Shown piece after piece: positions 8,721 to 18,010 of a stretch of 64,000 bases of DNA. This DNA comes from CAWBBA01 sp963741625 (GTDB lineage Bacteria; Desulfobacterota; Desulfomonilia; Desulfomonilales; Desulfomonilaceae). The notes under the pieces are model-generated. The model ran no database searches. It was given only the letters and a program-made list of their open reading frames with translations, and was not told the DNA's origin. The position numbers and the translations under genes were made by a program. The number at the start of each line of letters is the position of its first letter. Within the stretch, counting starts at the first letter, position 1. Location: contig CAVUIT010000012.1 of the NCBI GenBank assembly GCA_963741625.1, positions 372,001 to 436,000 on the forward strand, given 5' to 3'.

Positions 8721-10505
8721 TCACTTATCAATGGCCTTCGTGCGAATCTCTTCCTTGATCCTCGCCAAAAACTCATCAAGGGACATACTCCCCAGATCCT
8801 TCCTCCCCCGACCCCGGACAGAGATTGTGCCCGTCTCGGCCTCGCGCTCACCCACAATGAGGGTGTAAGGGATCTTTAAGACTTCGGACTGGCGGATCTT
8901 GTATCCCATGGTGTCATCGCCATCATCGCAGACCGCTCGAATTCCTTCCCGGACAAGCTGCTCGCGAATCTTCTGACCATAGTCCAGGAATCGCTCGGAC
9001 ACCGGCACGATATTGACTTGCTTGGCACTCATCCAGACAGGAAACGCCCCGGCAAAGTGCTCGATAGCCACCCCGAAGAACCGCTCCCAACTTCCAAGTA
9101 CCACGCGATGGATGACTACAGGATATTTTTCGGTGTCGTCGGAATCACGATACGTGGCATCCAGGGCCTTCGCAAGATTGAAGTCCACCTGAATTGTCGG
9201 TCCAGTCCATTTGCGACCTATGGCATCGAATAACGAGAACTCGATCTTGGGCCCATAAAAGGCCCCTTCTCCGGGCAGCAGCTCGAAAGGCACACCTCGC
9301 TCCTGCATGGCAGCTTCCAGGGCAGCCGCGGCCTGGTCCCACATTTCATCGGTCCCCACATAACCCTTTTCCGGGCGAGTGGCCAGGAACAGCTTGTACC
9401 CGAACCCGAACGTATCGAGCATGTCGATTGCAAAATCCACCACCGCGAGGACCTCTGACTGAACCTGATCAGGCCGGCAAAAGATATGCGCATCATCCTG
9501 AGTGAACAAGCGCGCCCGCGTGAGACCGTGCACGGTACCGGAGAATTCCGCCCGCAAAACCCTTCCGAATTCGTAGTACCGAATCGGAAGGTCCCGGTAA
9601 CTGCGAATCTTGTGGCGATAGATGAGCGCGTGGCCGGGGCAGTTCATGGGCTTGATCGCATACGCCTCGTCATCCTTTTGGAGGAAAAACATCATGTCCC
9701 GGTAATGATCCTCATGACCGGTCCTCTTCCAGAGATCCGCGTTCATGATATACGGCGTGGAGACAATGTCGTAACCACGCTTGAGATGTTCATCCTCCAG
9801 GAACCTGGCAATGATTGAGCGCATCAACGCCGCGTCCGGATGGTAGAGCGGCAAGCCCCGGCCTGCATCTTCTTCAAAATGGAACAAATCGAGCACTTGG
9901 GCCAGACGACGATGATCGCGCCTCTCAGCTTCTTTAATGCGCGTTTTGTAGTTTTCCAGGTCTTCCCGGGTCTCAAACGCGATCCCATATATGCGCTGGA
10001 GCTGAGGCCGCGTGGAATCACCCTTCCAGTAAGCCCCGGAAATCTTCGTCAGTTCGAAGTATCGGAGATCTTTTGACGACCCCACGTGCGGCCCGCGACA
10101 AAGGTCCACGAAACCATCATGCTTGTAGTAAGTGACCACCTCGCCAGGAATGTTCTCAAGCATTTCCACCTTGTACGGCTGGTCAGCGTCGGCCCAATAG
10201 CGGACCGCTTCCTCTTTGGAATGCTCTTCCCCCTCGAATTTGAATCCCTTCTTGATGGCCTGCCGCATGCGTTTCTCAATTGTACGGAGATCCGCATCGG
10301 AAATCATCACGGCCTTCCCGTCCGCGTCCCGGATTTCTATATCGTAATAGAACCCGTCCTCCGTGGCGGGGCCTACACCAAGCCTAGATTTTTGCCACAG
10401 TTCAAGCACCGCGGCAGCCAGAACATGGGCAAAGCTGTGGCGCATTTTTGAGAGCCCGTTCTCGGGATCGTGCTTCTTATCGAGATCCGATTGCTGGATC
10501 GGCAT
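8721..10505 (-). CDS. thrS: Threonyl-tRNA synthetase (TGS-less form)
   Basis: 594 aa; charges tRNA-Thr in the cytoplasm. The ATG at 10505 has GGAGG six bases upstream. The protein begins directly with the editing domain: HSFAH (HxxxH, residues ~24-28) and CRGPH (CxxxH). The catalytic core follows with MNCPGHALIYRH, motif 2 (RYYEFGRVLRAEFSGTVHG), the zinc-site residues around MNCPGH and DDAHIFC, and motif 3 VVLGSWERFFG; the C-terminal ~100 residues are the anticodon-binding domain. Compared with the ~640-aa E. coli enzyme it lacks the ~60-residue N-terminal TGS domain, and no remnant of one is readable upstream in any frame. Such short ThrRS forms exist in some bacteria. It stands alone, without infC-rpmI-rplT. 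Confidence 0.95.
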   Translation of the reverse strand: MPIQQSDLDKKHDPENGLSKMRHSFAHVLAAAVLELWQKSRLGVGPATEDGFYYDIEIRDADGKAVMISDADLRTIEKRMRQAIKKGFKFEGEEHSKEEAVRYWADADQPYKVEMLENIPGEVVTYYKHDGFVDLCRGPHVGSSKDLRYFELTKISGAYWKGDSTRPQLQRIYGIAFETREDLENYKTRIKEAERRDHRRLAQVLDLFHFEEDAGRGLPLYHPDAALMRSIIARFLEDEHLKRGYDIVSTPYIMNADLWKRTGHEDHYRDMMFFLQKDDEAYAIKPMNCPGHALIYRHKIRSYRDLPIRYYEFGRVLRAEFSGTVHGLTRARLFTQDDAHIFCRPDQVQSEVLAVVDFAIDMLDTFGFGYKLFLATRPEKGYVGTDEMWDQAAAALEAAMQERGVPFELLPGEGAFYGPKIEFSLFDAIGRKWTGPTIQVDFNLAKALDATYRDSDDTEKYPVVIHRVVLGSWERFFGVAIEHFAGAFPVWMSAKQVNIVPVSERFLDYGQKIREQLVREGIRAVCDDGDDTMGYKIRQSEVLKIPYTLIVGEREAETGTISVRGRGRKDLGSMSLDEFLARIKEEIRTKAIDK

Positions 10506-11355
10506 TCATGTCCTCCGCTGAGTGGTAAGAATGGGGAGCCTTCCTCGCTTGGAAACAGGCCAGCACAGGAATTACACGGGCGCCCAACAAGCGGCGCCCA
10601 GTACTCCACACATTTTTGTGTTGTCTCAGTCGCTTAGTGCAGCACTTCATCGGCCCCACGCCGCCACCGACGTCGTCAGGCTGTGCGCTCACTTACATCA
10701 GACCCTGAACCACGCTAACAGTTCAGTACCACACGGCATGCTACCTGCGCGCAGGAGCGAAGTCAATAGAAATCCCGGTAGTGGGGTGACCATTCACTTA
10801 CGCCGAGGTGGTTGCAGGATAACATTTCACCGCAGAGCACGCAGAGGGCGCGGAGAGGAAGCTGTCACAAAATTCGGAGTCAGGCCCGAATCGTGCCACG
10901 ATCGGGGCTCTCATGTGTTTCGCTTCCCTCACCCTGTATCCCTCTCCCAGAGGGATACAGGGTGAGGGTCGTCGTGGTACGATGTCAACCGTGCCACAAG
11001 TTTTCAGAGTGTCTCCGAGCGGCGCCCCTACGCCAAGAATCTCTGCGGAGGCCATTTCGAGACAGTTTCCATACCATGTCCCTAACCGTGGCAGCCAGTG
11101 GCGGACAAGGCTTCAATTTTGACCAGAGTGGGAGCTGGAATAATAATCGCGGTTGCTTCTCGGGCCTACTTTCGGTTATGCTATTATATAATTATTACAA
11201 GGGCGGCGTGGAGAGAAATTTCCACTACGGGCCATAGATTTTGGAAAACATGAATGTGGTGAACGACTTAACTGCAAGGCCATAACACGTAATTGGGTGA
11301 ATCCTTCACCCACAAAGGCGCACGTTTGCGGCTCACCATAGAAAGGGGCTCAGAC
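10506..11355. other. Gene-free stretch with repeat debris
   Basis: 850 bases without a convincing gene. It holds a perfect hairpin at 10926-10968 and short CGCAGAG-rich stretches (10825-10860, 11040-11055) of the CACCGCAGAGCACGCAGAGG type known as dispersed repeats. The thrS promoter should lie near 10510-10700 on the minus strand and that of the small gene near 11250-11350, where the sequence turns AT-rich (11170-11210). Neither promoter is clear enough to mark. Confidence 0.45.
10926..10968. repeat. Perfect 20-bp inverted repeat (3-base loop)
   Basis: CCCTCACCCTGTATCCCTCT (10926-10945), loop CCC, then its exact inverse (10949-10968). It belongs to the same CCCTCACCC...GGGTGAGGG intergenic repeat class as the ends of copies A and B. 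There is no T-run on either side, so I do not call it a terminator. Confidence 0.85.
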
Positions 11356-11658
11356 ATGGAGGGGGAAACAAGCACGTTGCAACGGGAGAGGATCCCAGCC
11401 AAACTTGACAAGATCCTTATGGCCCAGGCGATTGCTGTGACGGTTAAGGCTATCTTGACGGCCGTTGAGGCCGAACATGATGACTATTGGGTTAACGTGG
11501 ACCTGAACGTCCATATCCAAGGGGGCAAAGCCTTTGAAAAACACGCCAGGATTAACGTGTATGGAGATCTGATAGATCCGTACAAAACGAGTATTTTCCC
11601 CAACGAGGAATTCAATAAAGTGCCCTCTGAAGTTTTGAAAGGCCTTTGTGAAACTTAG
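11356..11658 (+). CDS. Small hypothetical protein
   Basis: About 100 aa from the ATG at 11356, which has GAAAGGGG about eight bases upstream; the frame stays open upstream to 11293 but without a better start. The sequence has the pattern of a compact soluble alpha/beta protein (helical ILMAQAIAVTVKAILTAVEAE, then YWVNVDLNVHIQGG and ARINVYGDLIDPYKTSIF as strands). No signal peptide and no recognised family. Isolated between repeat-rich DNA and the Pro-rich gene; real gene moderately likely. Confidence 0.5.
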   Translation: MEGETSTLQRERIPAKLDKILMAQAIAVTVKAILTAVEAEHDDYWVNVDLNVHIQGGKAFEKHARINVYGDLIDPYKTSIFPNEEFNKVPSEVLKGLCET

Positions 11659-11854
11659 AATTGACACCTCGGACCCACCGGAGATTGCTTCGGGCTTGAG
11701 CTTTCGCAATTACTGTTTGCCAATAAGTTCTTTCCCCACCCCTAACTGAATGGAAACCTAGCGACAACCCAGTCTCTGGCCCAGCCACTGGCACAATCGA
11801 TCGGCACCGACATCATCAGGGAACTCCGGGGACCTTCCACGGAAGGACCGGAGA

Positions 11855-12698
11855 TCACCGAAAGAACAATTGGGGTCCGCACGGGAGCGGAGGACGAGCC
11901 GGCATGCAGGGGGCCGGGGGATAAACAGGTCCACAGGGTGCCCACTGCCGGCTCTTTCCCGGCTTCGGCTGTTTTCCGGGTTTTTCTGTTTTGGGAGTGG
12001 TCGGTGTCTTTGAAACCTCTGGCGTGGGTGCAACAGGACTTGGGCTGGGTGGCCTTGAAATTCCCGGCGTTGGCGGTACAGGAACTCTGCCCGGTGTTTT
12101 GCCCAAACTTGGCTGTTCCGGGACAGTCGTGCGCTGTTCTTCGGGGGGTATGGGTCGCTTGACAGTCCCAGGCTCCGGCATCGGTTCGCTCGGACCAGGC
12201 AAAATATCCGGGAGCCTTGGCCGACCTGTCGGTGGCCCAGGGAGCGCTTCTCTCTGAGGCGGGACCTCTTTCTGAGTTGTTACTGGCGGGGCGGGGAGCG
12301 GGGTCGGCGGGACCCCTTGCCGAGTTGCTACCGGTGGAGCGGAAGGCGGGGTCTGGGGCGGCAAGCCAGGCGGCCGTTGAGATACACCGGGGGCCGGAAG
12401 TTGCGCTTTTGGTGGCTTGGTCCGGCTCGGAACCTTTCTGATGGTGGTACTGGTCACGTGGAGGCCGGCACGGCTTCTTGACAGGCACGCAGGTCAGCCT
12501 CTGCTTTTGCGGATACGTACAAGGCGCTCCGCTCTCTATGCCCAAGCAGACGGCCAAGAGACTGCACGGAGCTGTTATTATGTCGGTAAGAACCTCAACC
12601 AACCCTTCGGAGGACTGTTGAGGCTCTGCTTGATATCCCCAACCGTATTGAAAAAACGCAAGAACGCATACCAGACTGATGATAACGACTCGCTTCAT
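11855..12698 (-). CDS. Secreted Pro-rich, Cys-ended protein (frameshifted)
   Basis: The first ~75 residues start with a clear signal peptide (MKRVVIISLVCVLAFFQYGWG) and contain five Cys up to CVPVKKPCRPP. At ~12455 the meaningful reading moves to the neighbouring frame, giving ~195 residues of Pro/Thr/Lys-rich sequence (VPVPPTPGISRPPSPSPV, EKPGKQPKPGKS) that end in a short Cys-rich tail, CGPVYPPAPCMPARPPLPCG. The unshifted frame, open to 11742, is compositionally meaningless, so I favour a single protein with a one-base indel. Probably an exported, extended wall- or surface-associated protein. Function unknown. Confidence 0.5.
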
Positions 12699-13029
12699 AA
12701 CGCACCCTTCCTATCTAATAAAGAGGAAACCAGGGTAAAGTTAGAAGCTATTTCCGGAAAAGTCAACAGAGAGCCTGTAAACAGGCATTATGCAAAAGCC
12801 TCATTCACTTCCACGCTTATCTGGGCCGACGGTAACTGCCGGAGCAGTGTGGATGGCCACCGTCGCGCTGACCTCGCGGTCTCGCTTGTCCGGGGGCCTG
12901 CAAAGAACTGTTGAGTCGTATCGAGTGAGTTCGTCCGTTGTTTGTGTTGCAGGCAGGATCAATACCTGCCTGCAACAAAGGGGTCACACTCGGTCATCCT
13001 GAAGCCACCATGAAATGAGACGCTGAGCG
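12699..13029. repeat. Gene-free stretch with 13-bp palindrome at 12945-12977
   Basis: No gene seen. It contains the inverted repeat TGTTGCAGGCAGG (12945-12957) and CCTGCCTGCAACA (12965-12977) with a 7-base spacer. The hairpin lies downstream of the metallo-hydrolase gene, which ends at 13030 on the minus strand, and may cap its transcript, although no T-run follows. Confidence 0.6.
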
Positions 13030-13947
13030 TTACGCATCAAAATCCTTCGGCGCGAGCGGCTTTTTCTCCCAGTAAATGGGATCATGCGAGGGGACCACTT
13101 CAGCGCCGATTAACTTCATGGCCTTGAAAATGTACAGCGCCTGCGTCGCTACAGGAATGTCCATGGCCAGACCGGGAGGTATGGCCTCCTGCATATTCTC
13201 CAAGGTATACATTGCATCTGCAGCAAGGACCAAGGGTTTCCGGCCAGCTGGTCTCACAAGTAGGGACTGATGCCCGTCGGTGTGGCCAGGGCTGGGAAAG
13301 GCAACTACAGTCTGGTCCCCAAACACGTCGAAGACACCTTCGACAGTTTTGATATTCAGCTCATTCATGACCGTGAAATCTGCAGGGATATAAGCTGTCC
13401 TCTCACCGGATGCCACAGCTTTCTTGATTATCTCCAATTCCTTTTTCTGGAGGTAAATTGGAACATCCGTGCCTTTGAAGTTGTCTATGGATCCGGCGTG
13501 ATCCAGATGTCCGTGGCTCAGGAGTACGGCCTTGAAATCCTTGGGCTGGAGTCCCAGTTTCTTGATCTGAACCTGAAATTCCTCATAGTCCTTCATCTCA
13601 GGGTAATACGCCTTTGTGACAGCCTCGCCCCAATATCCGACTGGATCTTTTGCGCACATGGCGTTATTGCCAGTATCGAAGGTGATCCAGTCCTTTCCAT
13701 GGCTGATGACGAAGAATGTTACGGGGATGTTCATTGGCGTGCCAACGCGGGTATCCTTCAGCAAGTACTGTGTCTGAGTCTTCAAAATTCCACACTTAAA
13801 GGCATGGGCTTTCACCTCCTGTGCAGGACCGGGAGTCGGCTTTTGGGATTGGCCAAATAAGTCGGAAGCCGTGCCGAGAGCGCCAACCGACAGAGCAGCG
13901 GCTCCGGCGAACTTGAAAAATCCTCTCCGAGAAACCTCATTTGCCAT
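13030..13947 (-). CDS. Tat-exported metallo-beta-lactamase-fold hydrolase
   Basis: 305 aa from the ATG at 13947, chosen because GAGGG sits seven bases upstream; an in-frame ATG at 13974 has no such site. The N-terminus SRRGFFKFAGAAALSVGALG is a twin-arginine signal, so the folded protein is moved to the periplasm. The metal site HGHLDH lies at residues 145-150 with a later GHTDGH, as in the MBL superfamily. Overall form (short N-terminal strand, YWGEAVTKAYYPEMKDYE insertion) resembles the N-acyl-homoserine lactonase-like branch, but lactonase activity cannot be concluded. Located downstream of the aor block and on the same strand, separated by the CoA-transferase relic. Confidence 0.85.
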   Translation of the reverse strand: MANEVSRRGFFKFAGAAALSVGALGTASDLFGQSQKPTPGPAQEVKAHAFKCGILKTQTQYLLKDTRVGTPMNIPVTFFVISHGKDWITFDTGNNAMCAKDPVGYWGEAVTKAYYPEMKDYEEFQVQIKKLGLQPKDFKAVLLSHGHLDHAGSIDNFKGTDVPIYLQKKELEIIKKAVASGERTAYIPADFTVMNELNIKTVEGVFDVFGDQTVVAFPSPGHTDGHQSLLVRPAGRKPLVLAADAMYTLENMQEAIPPGLAMDIPVATQALYIFKAMKLIGAEVVPSHDPIYWEKKPLAPKDFDA

Positions 13948-14134
13948 TGTATTTCCCTCTTTCTTTTTCGTCATGGTTCCAGAATAGGGTTGGACGGCCT
14001 GAGGAAAACTTCGCTAGAAAGTTTTCCACGATCTTTTGCAGCACCAACTTCGGAGATGCGGCCCCCTTTCGTGATGCTACGGTTCCGCCGGCAGCAACCT
14101 GAACAGAAACCTGAATGGTCGGAACTCGTAAGCC

Positions 14135-14830
14135 TTAGAGGTCGGAGAAGTCCTCGCGGAGCTGGTCCCGAAACTGCGGATCAGCTATGGCAATGAGGGC
14201 CTCCGCGCGTTGACGAATGGTTTTGCCCTTGAGAGAGGCTATCCCGTGTTCGGTGACAATGTATGCCACATCGTTCCGACTGTTCGTGATGGCTTGGCCC
14301 CGATCTAGGGCCGCGACAATGCGGGAAGCCTTCCCCTTTGCGGCAGTCGATGGCATGGCGATGATGCTGCGGCCTCCTTTCGATCGGTTTGCACCTCGGA
14401 CAAAATCCACCTGTCCACCTACACCGTTGAATGGCTTCGGACCGAGCGTATCCGCTGCCACCTGACCCTGAAGGTCTACAGAGATTGCCGAGTTGATCGA
14501 CACCACGTTGTCATTCTCGGCAATGACAAATGGATCGTTGGTGAAGTCCACGGGATAAGATTCCATCATGGCGTTGTCATCGAGCCATTGATAAAACTGA
14601 CGGGTCGCCATTGCAAAGGTGATCACTGCCTTCCTGGGCCTTAAGGTCTTTCTCTTGCATGTCATGACCCCGGCTTCCACCAGATTCATCGCGCCGTCGG
14701 AAATCATTTCCGAATGAATACCGAGATCGTTTTTTTTCACCCAAGAAAGCTCAGCACGGCATGGGGTAGCGCTCCAATGCCTAGCTGCAGAGAGTCCCCG
14801 TCGCGTATGAGGCTGGCCCCTGAAATCTAC
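14135..14830 (-). pseudogene. Acetyl-CoA hydrolase/CoA-transferase family relic
   Basis: The C-terminal half of a 4-hydroxybutyrate/acetate CoA-transferase-type protein: LGIHSEMISDGAMNLVEAG, NDNVVSINSAISVDLQGQVAAD, GVGGQVDFVRGANRSKGGRS, YIVTEHGIASLKGKTIRQRAE. Just upstream, a second frame reads ASLIRDGDSLQLGIGALPHAVLSFLG, the preceding conserved segment, so there is a frameshift at the run of eight T (14730-14737, plus strand). The first ~200 residues of the family, including the usual N-terminal domain, are absent. It follows the aor gene on the same strand and may once have converted the acid made by AOR to its CoA ester. It is 5'-truncated as well as frameshifted, so a true relic. Confidence 0.8.
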
Positions 14831-14954
14831 TAGAATCGTACGATTGAATTGAGGCCGAATTGCCTCTCTTCTGTCTTCAGCACTGCTGAGCATCTGATGG
14901 CCCCCCACGCTATTCGATGTCGCCCTAGGGATCAGTTGGTTGATCCTCGCTGTC

Positions 14955-16793
14955 TCACTGGACCGTTCTCGGGTCAGCCTGATCTTTGTTACAACCGATC
15001 CGCGCCGAGAGAATTATGATGTTTGCGTCCGAGGGGTGACCCTGCTCATCCCACCCTCTGGCCGCGTAATAATCTTTCAGAAGAGCTTCCATCATCTCCT
15101 CGCTGATAATCTTTCCTGTTTCGGGTAGCACCTCATTGCAGAAGCGTTTGGGCAGCTTGTCCTCTTCGGGGGTGAGCCCTTCCCTGACGTTGAACCGCCT
15201 CGTATTGTCGGTGATTGCACCTGCGATGGACCGCATCTTAGTTCGGTCTAATTCAAGCCCTGTGACCCCTTTGAGCATCGCAGCCAGGTCTTCCCATTGG
15301 TAAAGATCGCGGTAGAAACGGCATAAGATAAGCGCATCGAAGATCGTCAGGCGGTCTTCCCATTCTGTGAACATCACGGCTTTGCCTTCTATCTGGTCGG
15401 GATCGATCATCTTGGCAAGCTCGGGTTTGTAAAAAGTGGCCCTGAGATGGCATGCTCCCCGATCACTTGTGCCGTAAGCCAAGCCCATCCCCTTGAGCAC
15501 TCGCGGATCATAGCCCGCGGGTTCAAGACCTTTGACATGGATGGCCTGGTCAGCCATTCCCATAGCCTCTGCTGCGAGCTTGATGCCGTCGGCCAAGGTG
15601 TCCCCGATTCCTCGGCGGTATGCGATATCTTTCAGGAGAGCAGCCACATTATCAACCTGGCCATAGTCGATCGGATAGTCGACCTTGCCTTGACGAACAG
15701 CCTCGATGGTGAGGGCCACCAGGTTACCGGCACTGATGGTATCCATCCCCAGCCGATCGCAGATGTCGTTCAGATATGCGATCTCCTCAATGGAGTCCAC
15801 TTCACACAATCCCCCGAACGCGTAAATGGTCTCGTACTCCGGCCCCTCGATCTTGAGCCCCTTGTGCCTCCCCTCTTTTACTGTCGAGAGCCTTCCGCAG
15901 GCTATGAAGCACTTGAGACAAGCATGAGGAGTGACGTCGCAACGTTCGTGCAGGGCAACAGCGTTGATCTGTTCGCGGTGCTCCGCGGTCCCCTTGTGCC
16001 AGTAATGAGTGGGGAAACTTCCAACGCGGCTCATAATGTCCACCATCATGGGTGTTCCCATGCTTTTGTACGCCTTGACCCCCGGATCATCTTTAGCCCG
16101 CTTTGACAGACTTTTGGCGAAGTCCTTCACAAGGGCGGAATCTGCGAGTTCTTTAGTCTTATTACCCCAAAAGGCTATGGCCTTGATCTTTTTTGAACCC
16201 ATTACCGCGCCGACTCCGGTTCGGCCTGCGCTGCGCCAACAGTCGTTCTCTATTACGGAGAAAGTCACGCCGTTCTCCGCGGCAGGACCGACTACAACCA
16301 CACCGCACTTGCTTGCTGCGGGGCGGTTCTCTTTGATCCATGCCTTGATACGCTCCTCGGTGGCGTAGGTGTCGAGGCCCCACAACTCACCCGCCGGGTG
16401 GAATTGCGCGGCTTCCGGGGAGATCTCGATCCACGTCGGTTCATCGCTCGCCCCATGTATCATCACCGCATCGAAACCCGTGCGCGCCATGTACTCGGCG
16501 ACAGTTCCACCGGAATAGGATTCGGCATAGTAACCAGTCTGGGGAGACTTCGTGTAAACGCCATACCGACAAGAGCCCCAGATGGGAGTTCCGGTGACCG
16601 GTCCGGTGGTGAAAACCAGATGGTTTTCCGGGCTCATGGGATCGACACCGGCAACATTGTGCAGAAGCAGCAGATGAGTGGCCAGCCCTTTGCCGCCCAG
16701 CGTCCTGGCGAGTACTTCGTCGGGGATCATCTTTAGGTCGAAGGACTGCTGGGTGGCATTGATCCTCAGAACCATATTGTAGAAACCGAACAT
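14955..16793 (-). CDS. Aldehyde:ferredoxin oxidoreductase (tungsten/molybdenum pterin enzyme)
   Basis: 612 aa, full family length. Catalyses reversible oxidation of aldehydes to acids with ferredoxin as acceptor; cytoplasmic. The N-terminal pterin-binding domain carries LGGKGLATHLL and GPVTGTP...SCRYGVYTKSPQTG; WRSAGRTGVGAVMGSKKIKAIAFWG is typical of the family. The [4Fe-4S] cluster ligands are Cys292-x2-Cys295-x3-Cys299 and a distal Cys (ILCRF, ~residue 500). It starts 19 bases after the iron alcohol dehydrogenase stop and is thus in one operon with it and with liv genes. Inference: the ADH/AOR pair carries out alcohol-aldehyde-acid interconversion of a substrate brought in by the Liv transporter. 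Which aldehyde is used cannot be told. Confidence 0.93.
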   Translation of the reverse strand: MFGFYNMVLRINATQQSFDLKMIPDEVLARTLGGKGLATHLLLLHNVAGVDPMSPENHLVFTTGPVTGTPIWGSCRYGVYTKSPQTGYYAESYSGGTVAEYMARTGFDAVMIHGASDEPTWIEISPEAAQFHPAGELWGLDTYATEERIKAWIKENRPAASKCGVVVVGPAAENGVTFSVIENDCWRSAGRTGVGAVMGSKKIKAIAFWGNKTKELADSALVKDFAKSLSKRAKDDPGVKAYKSMGTPMMVDIMSRVGSFPTHYWHKGTAEHREQINAVALHERCDVTPHACLKCFIACGRLSTVKEGRHKGLKIEGPEYETIYAFGGLCEVDSIEEIAYLNDICDRLGMDTISAGNLVALTIEAVRQGKVDYPIDYGQVDNVAALLKDIAYRRGIGDTLADGIKLAAEAMGMADQAIHVKGLEPAGYDPRVLKGMGLAYGTSDRGACHLRATFYKPELAKMIDPDQIEGKAVMFTEWEDRLTIFDALILCRFYRDLYQWEDLAAMLKGVTGLELDRTKMRSIAGAITDNTRRFNVREGLTPEEDKLPKRFCNEVLPETGKIISEEMMEALLKDYYAARGWDEQGHPSDANIIILSARIGCNKDQADPRTVQ

Positions 16794-16812
16794 GGGTTAC
16801 ATTCCTCTTTTG

Positions 16813-17970
16813 TCAGAGCACTCGGCGATAGATCTCCTCTGCGTCTTCAAGCGTCAGCTCACGTGGATTGTTGGCCAACAGACGCGTCACCTTCATCACA
16901 CCTTGCGCCAACGCGGGGATGTGCTCGTCCTTCACCCCGAATTCCGTTAGGCTTCCCGGGATCTTAAGATCTCCGGCCAGCGTGCGCAGCCCTTGGACCG
17001 CGGCCTGCGCTGCCTGGCGTTCGCTGAGTCCTCGTGTGTTCTCTCCAAAGAGGCCGGCCATGTGCGCAAATTTGGATAGGTTACCCAGCATGTTGAATTC
17101 CATCACTGCTGTGAGCATGATGCTGTTGGCTATACCATGGGGTATGTGGAATTCTGCGCCGATAGGGTATGCGAACGCATGCACCGCGGTGACCCCCGCG
17201 TTGGCAAACGCCATGCCTGCAAGCAGGCTACCCTCCAACATGCCGCCTCTTGCTTCAAGGTTGGACCCGTTGGCAAAAGCCGTACGTATGTGCCTGAAGA
17301 TCTGCCTTATCGCCTCCAGGGCCAGCATGTCCGTGAAAGGAGTGGCATTCCTGGAAGTGTAAGCCTCTACAGCGTGTATGAGAGCATCCATACCTGTGGC
17401 CGCAGTGACAGAAGCGGGGAGCCCTACCGTGAGTTCAGCGTCCAGCATGGCCACGGCGGGGAAAAGGTACGGACTCACAATGCCTTTTTTCAGCTTTTCA
17501 TCGTAGTCTGAAAGGATGGCGATGGGGGTGACTTCGCTCCCGGTGCCCGCTGTTGTGGGTACGAGAATCGCGGTCAAGCCGGGCTTAGGCACCATATCCA
17601 CGCCAAAAAACGAGCTTACCGGGTCGCTGTTGGTTGCAAGTATGGCAGCCACCTTGGCAATATCCAGAGACGACCCCCCTCCGATGCCCACGACAAGGTC
17701 GGCTCCTGCCTCTCTGGTCCGAGCCGCCGCCTGGGACGCGATTTCATAGCGAGGGTCGGGCTCCACGGCGTCGAATCGGTGTACCGTGAGACCGGCCCCG
17801 ACCAAAAGGTCCTCCAACCGGCCGACGATCCCTGTTCGGACCAGTCCAGGATCAGTAATGATCATTATCTTTTTTCTGCCCAGCCGCTTCACTTCGTGAG
17901 GTAGCTGGCTGAAGGAACCGGGTCCCATCACGATACGTGGCGTCGTCTGGAAGAAGTTCACGCTATTCAT
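16813..17970 (-). CDS. Iron-containing alcohol dehydrogenase
   Basis: 385 aa, the usual length for the group III (Fe-ADH) family. GIGGGSSLD at ~95-103 binds NAD(P), PTTAGTGSEVTP follows, and the metal ligands are D195 and H199 (MDALIHAVEAY) plus the two His of HAFAYPIGAEFHIPHG. Interconverts an alcohol and aldehyde (or a hydroxy acid and oxo acid) with NAD(P)H. It lies 40 bases after livF and 19 bases before aor, which ties it to substrate uptake and to aldehyde oxidation. Confidence 0.93.
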   Translation of the reverse strand: MNSVNFFQTTPRIVMGPGSFSQLPHEVKRLGRKKIMIITDPGLVRTGIVGRLEDLLVGAGLTVHRFDAVEPDPRYEIASQAAARTREAGADLVVGIGGGSSLDIAKVAAILATNSDPVSSFFGVDMVPKPGLTAILVPTTAGTGSEVTPIAILSDYDEKLKKGIVSPYLFPAVAMLDAELTVGLPASVTAATGMDALIHAVEAYTSRNATPFTDMLALEAIRQIFRHIRTAFANGSNLEARGGMLEGSLLAGMAFANAGVTAVHAFAYPIGAEFHIPHGIANSIMLTAVMEFNMLGNLSKFAHMAGLFGENTRGLSERQAAQAAVQGLRTLAGDLKIPGSLTEFGVKDEHIPALAQGVMKVTRLLANNPRELTLEDAEEIYRRVL

Positions 17971-18010
17971 AGGTACTCACCTTCTTGAGTTGCTCACACT
18001 TCTGAGTCTA

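Noticed and set aside
10985..11000. TGGCACGG on the minus strand as sigma-54 promoter
   Set aside because: The -12 TTGC is missing and it lies in repeat debris with no gene at a fitting distance.
11742..12698. A 318-aa open frame on the minus strand
   Set aside because: Only its first ~75 residues look like protein; afterwards the neighbouring frame gives a coherent Pro-rich, Cys-ended sequence, so the long frame is an artefact of the frameshift and high GC.
15447..16106. 219-aa frame on the plus strand
   Set aside because: It is antisense to the well-conserved aldehyde:ferredoxin oxidoreductase gene and matches no family.
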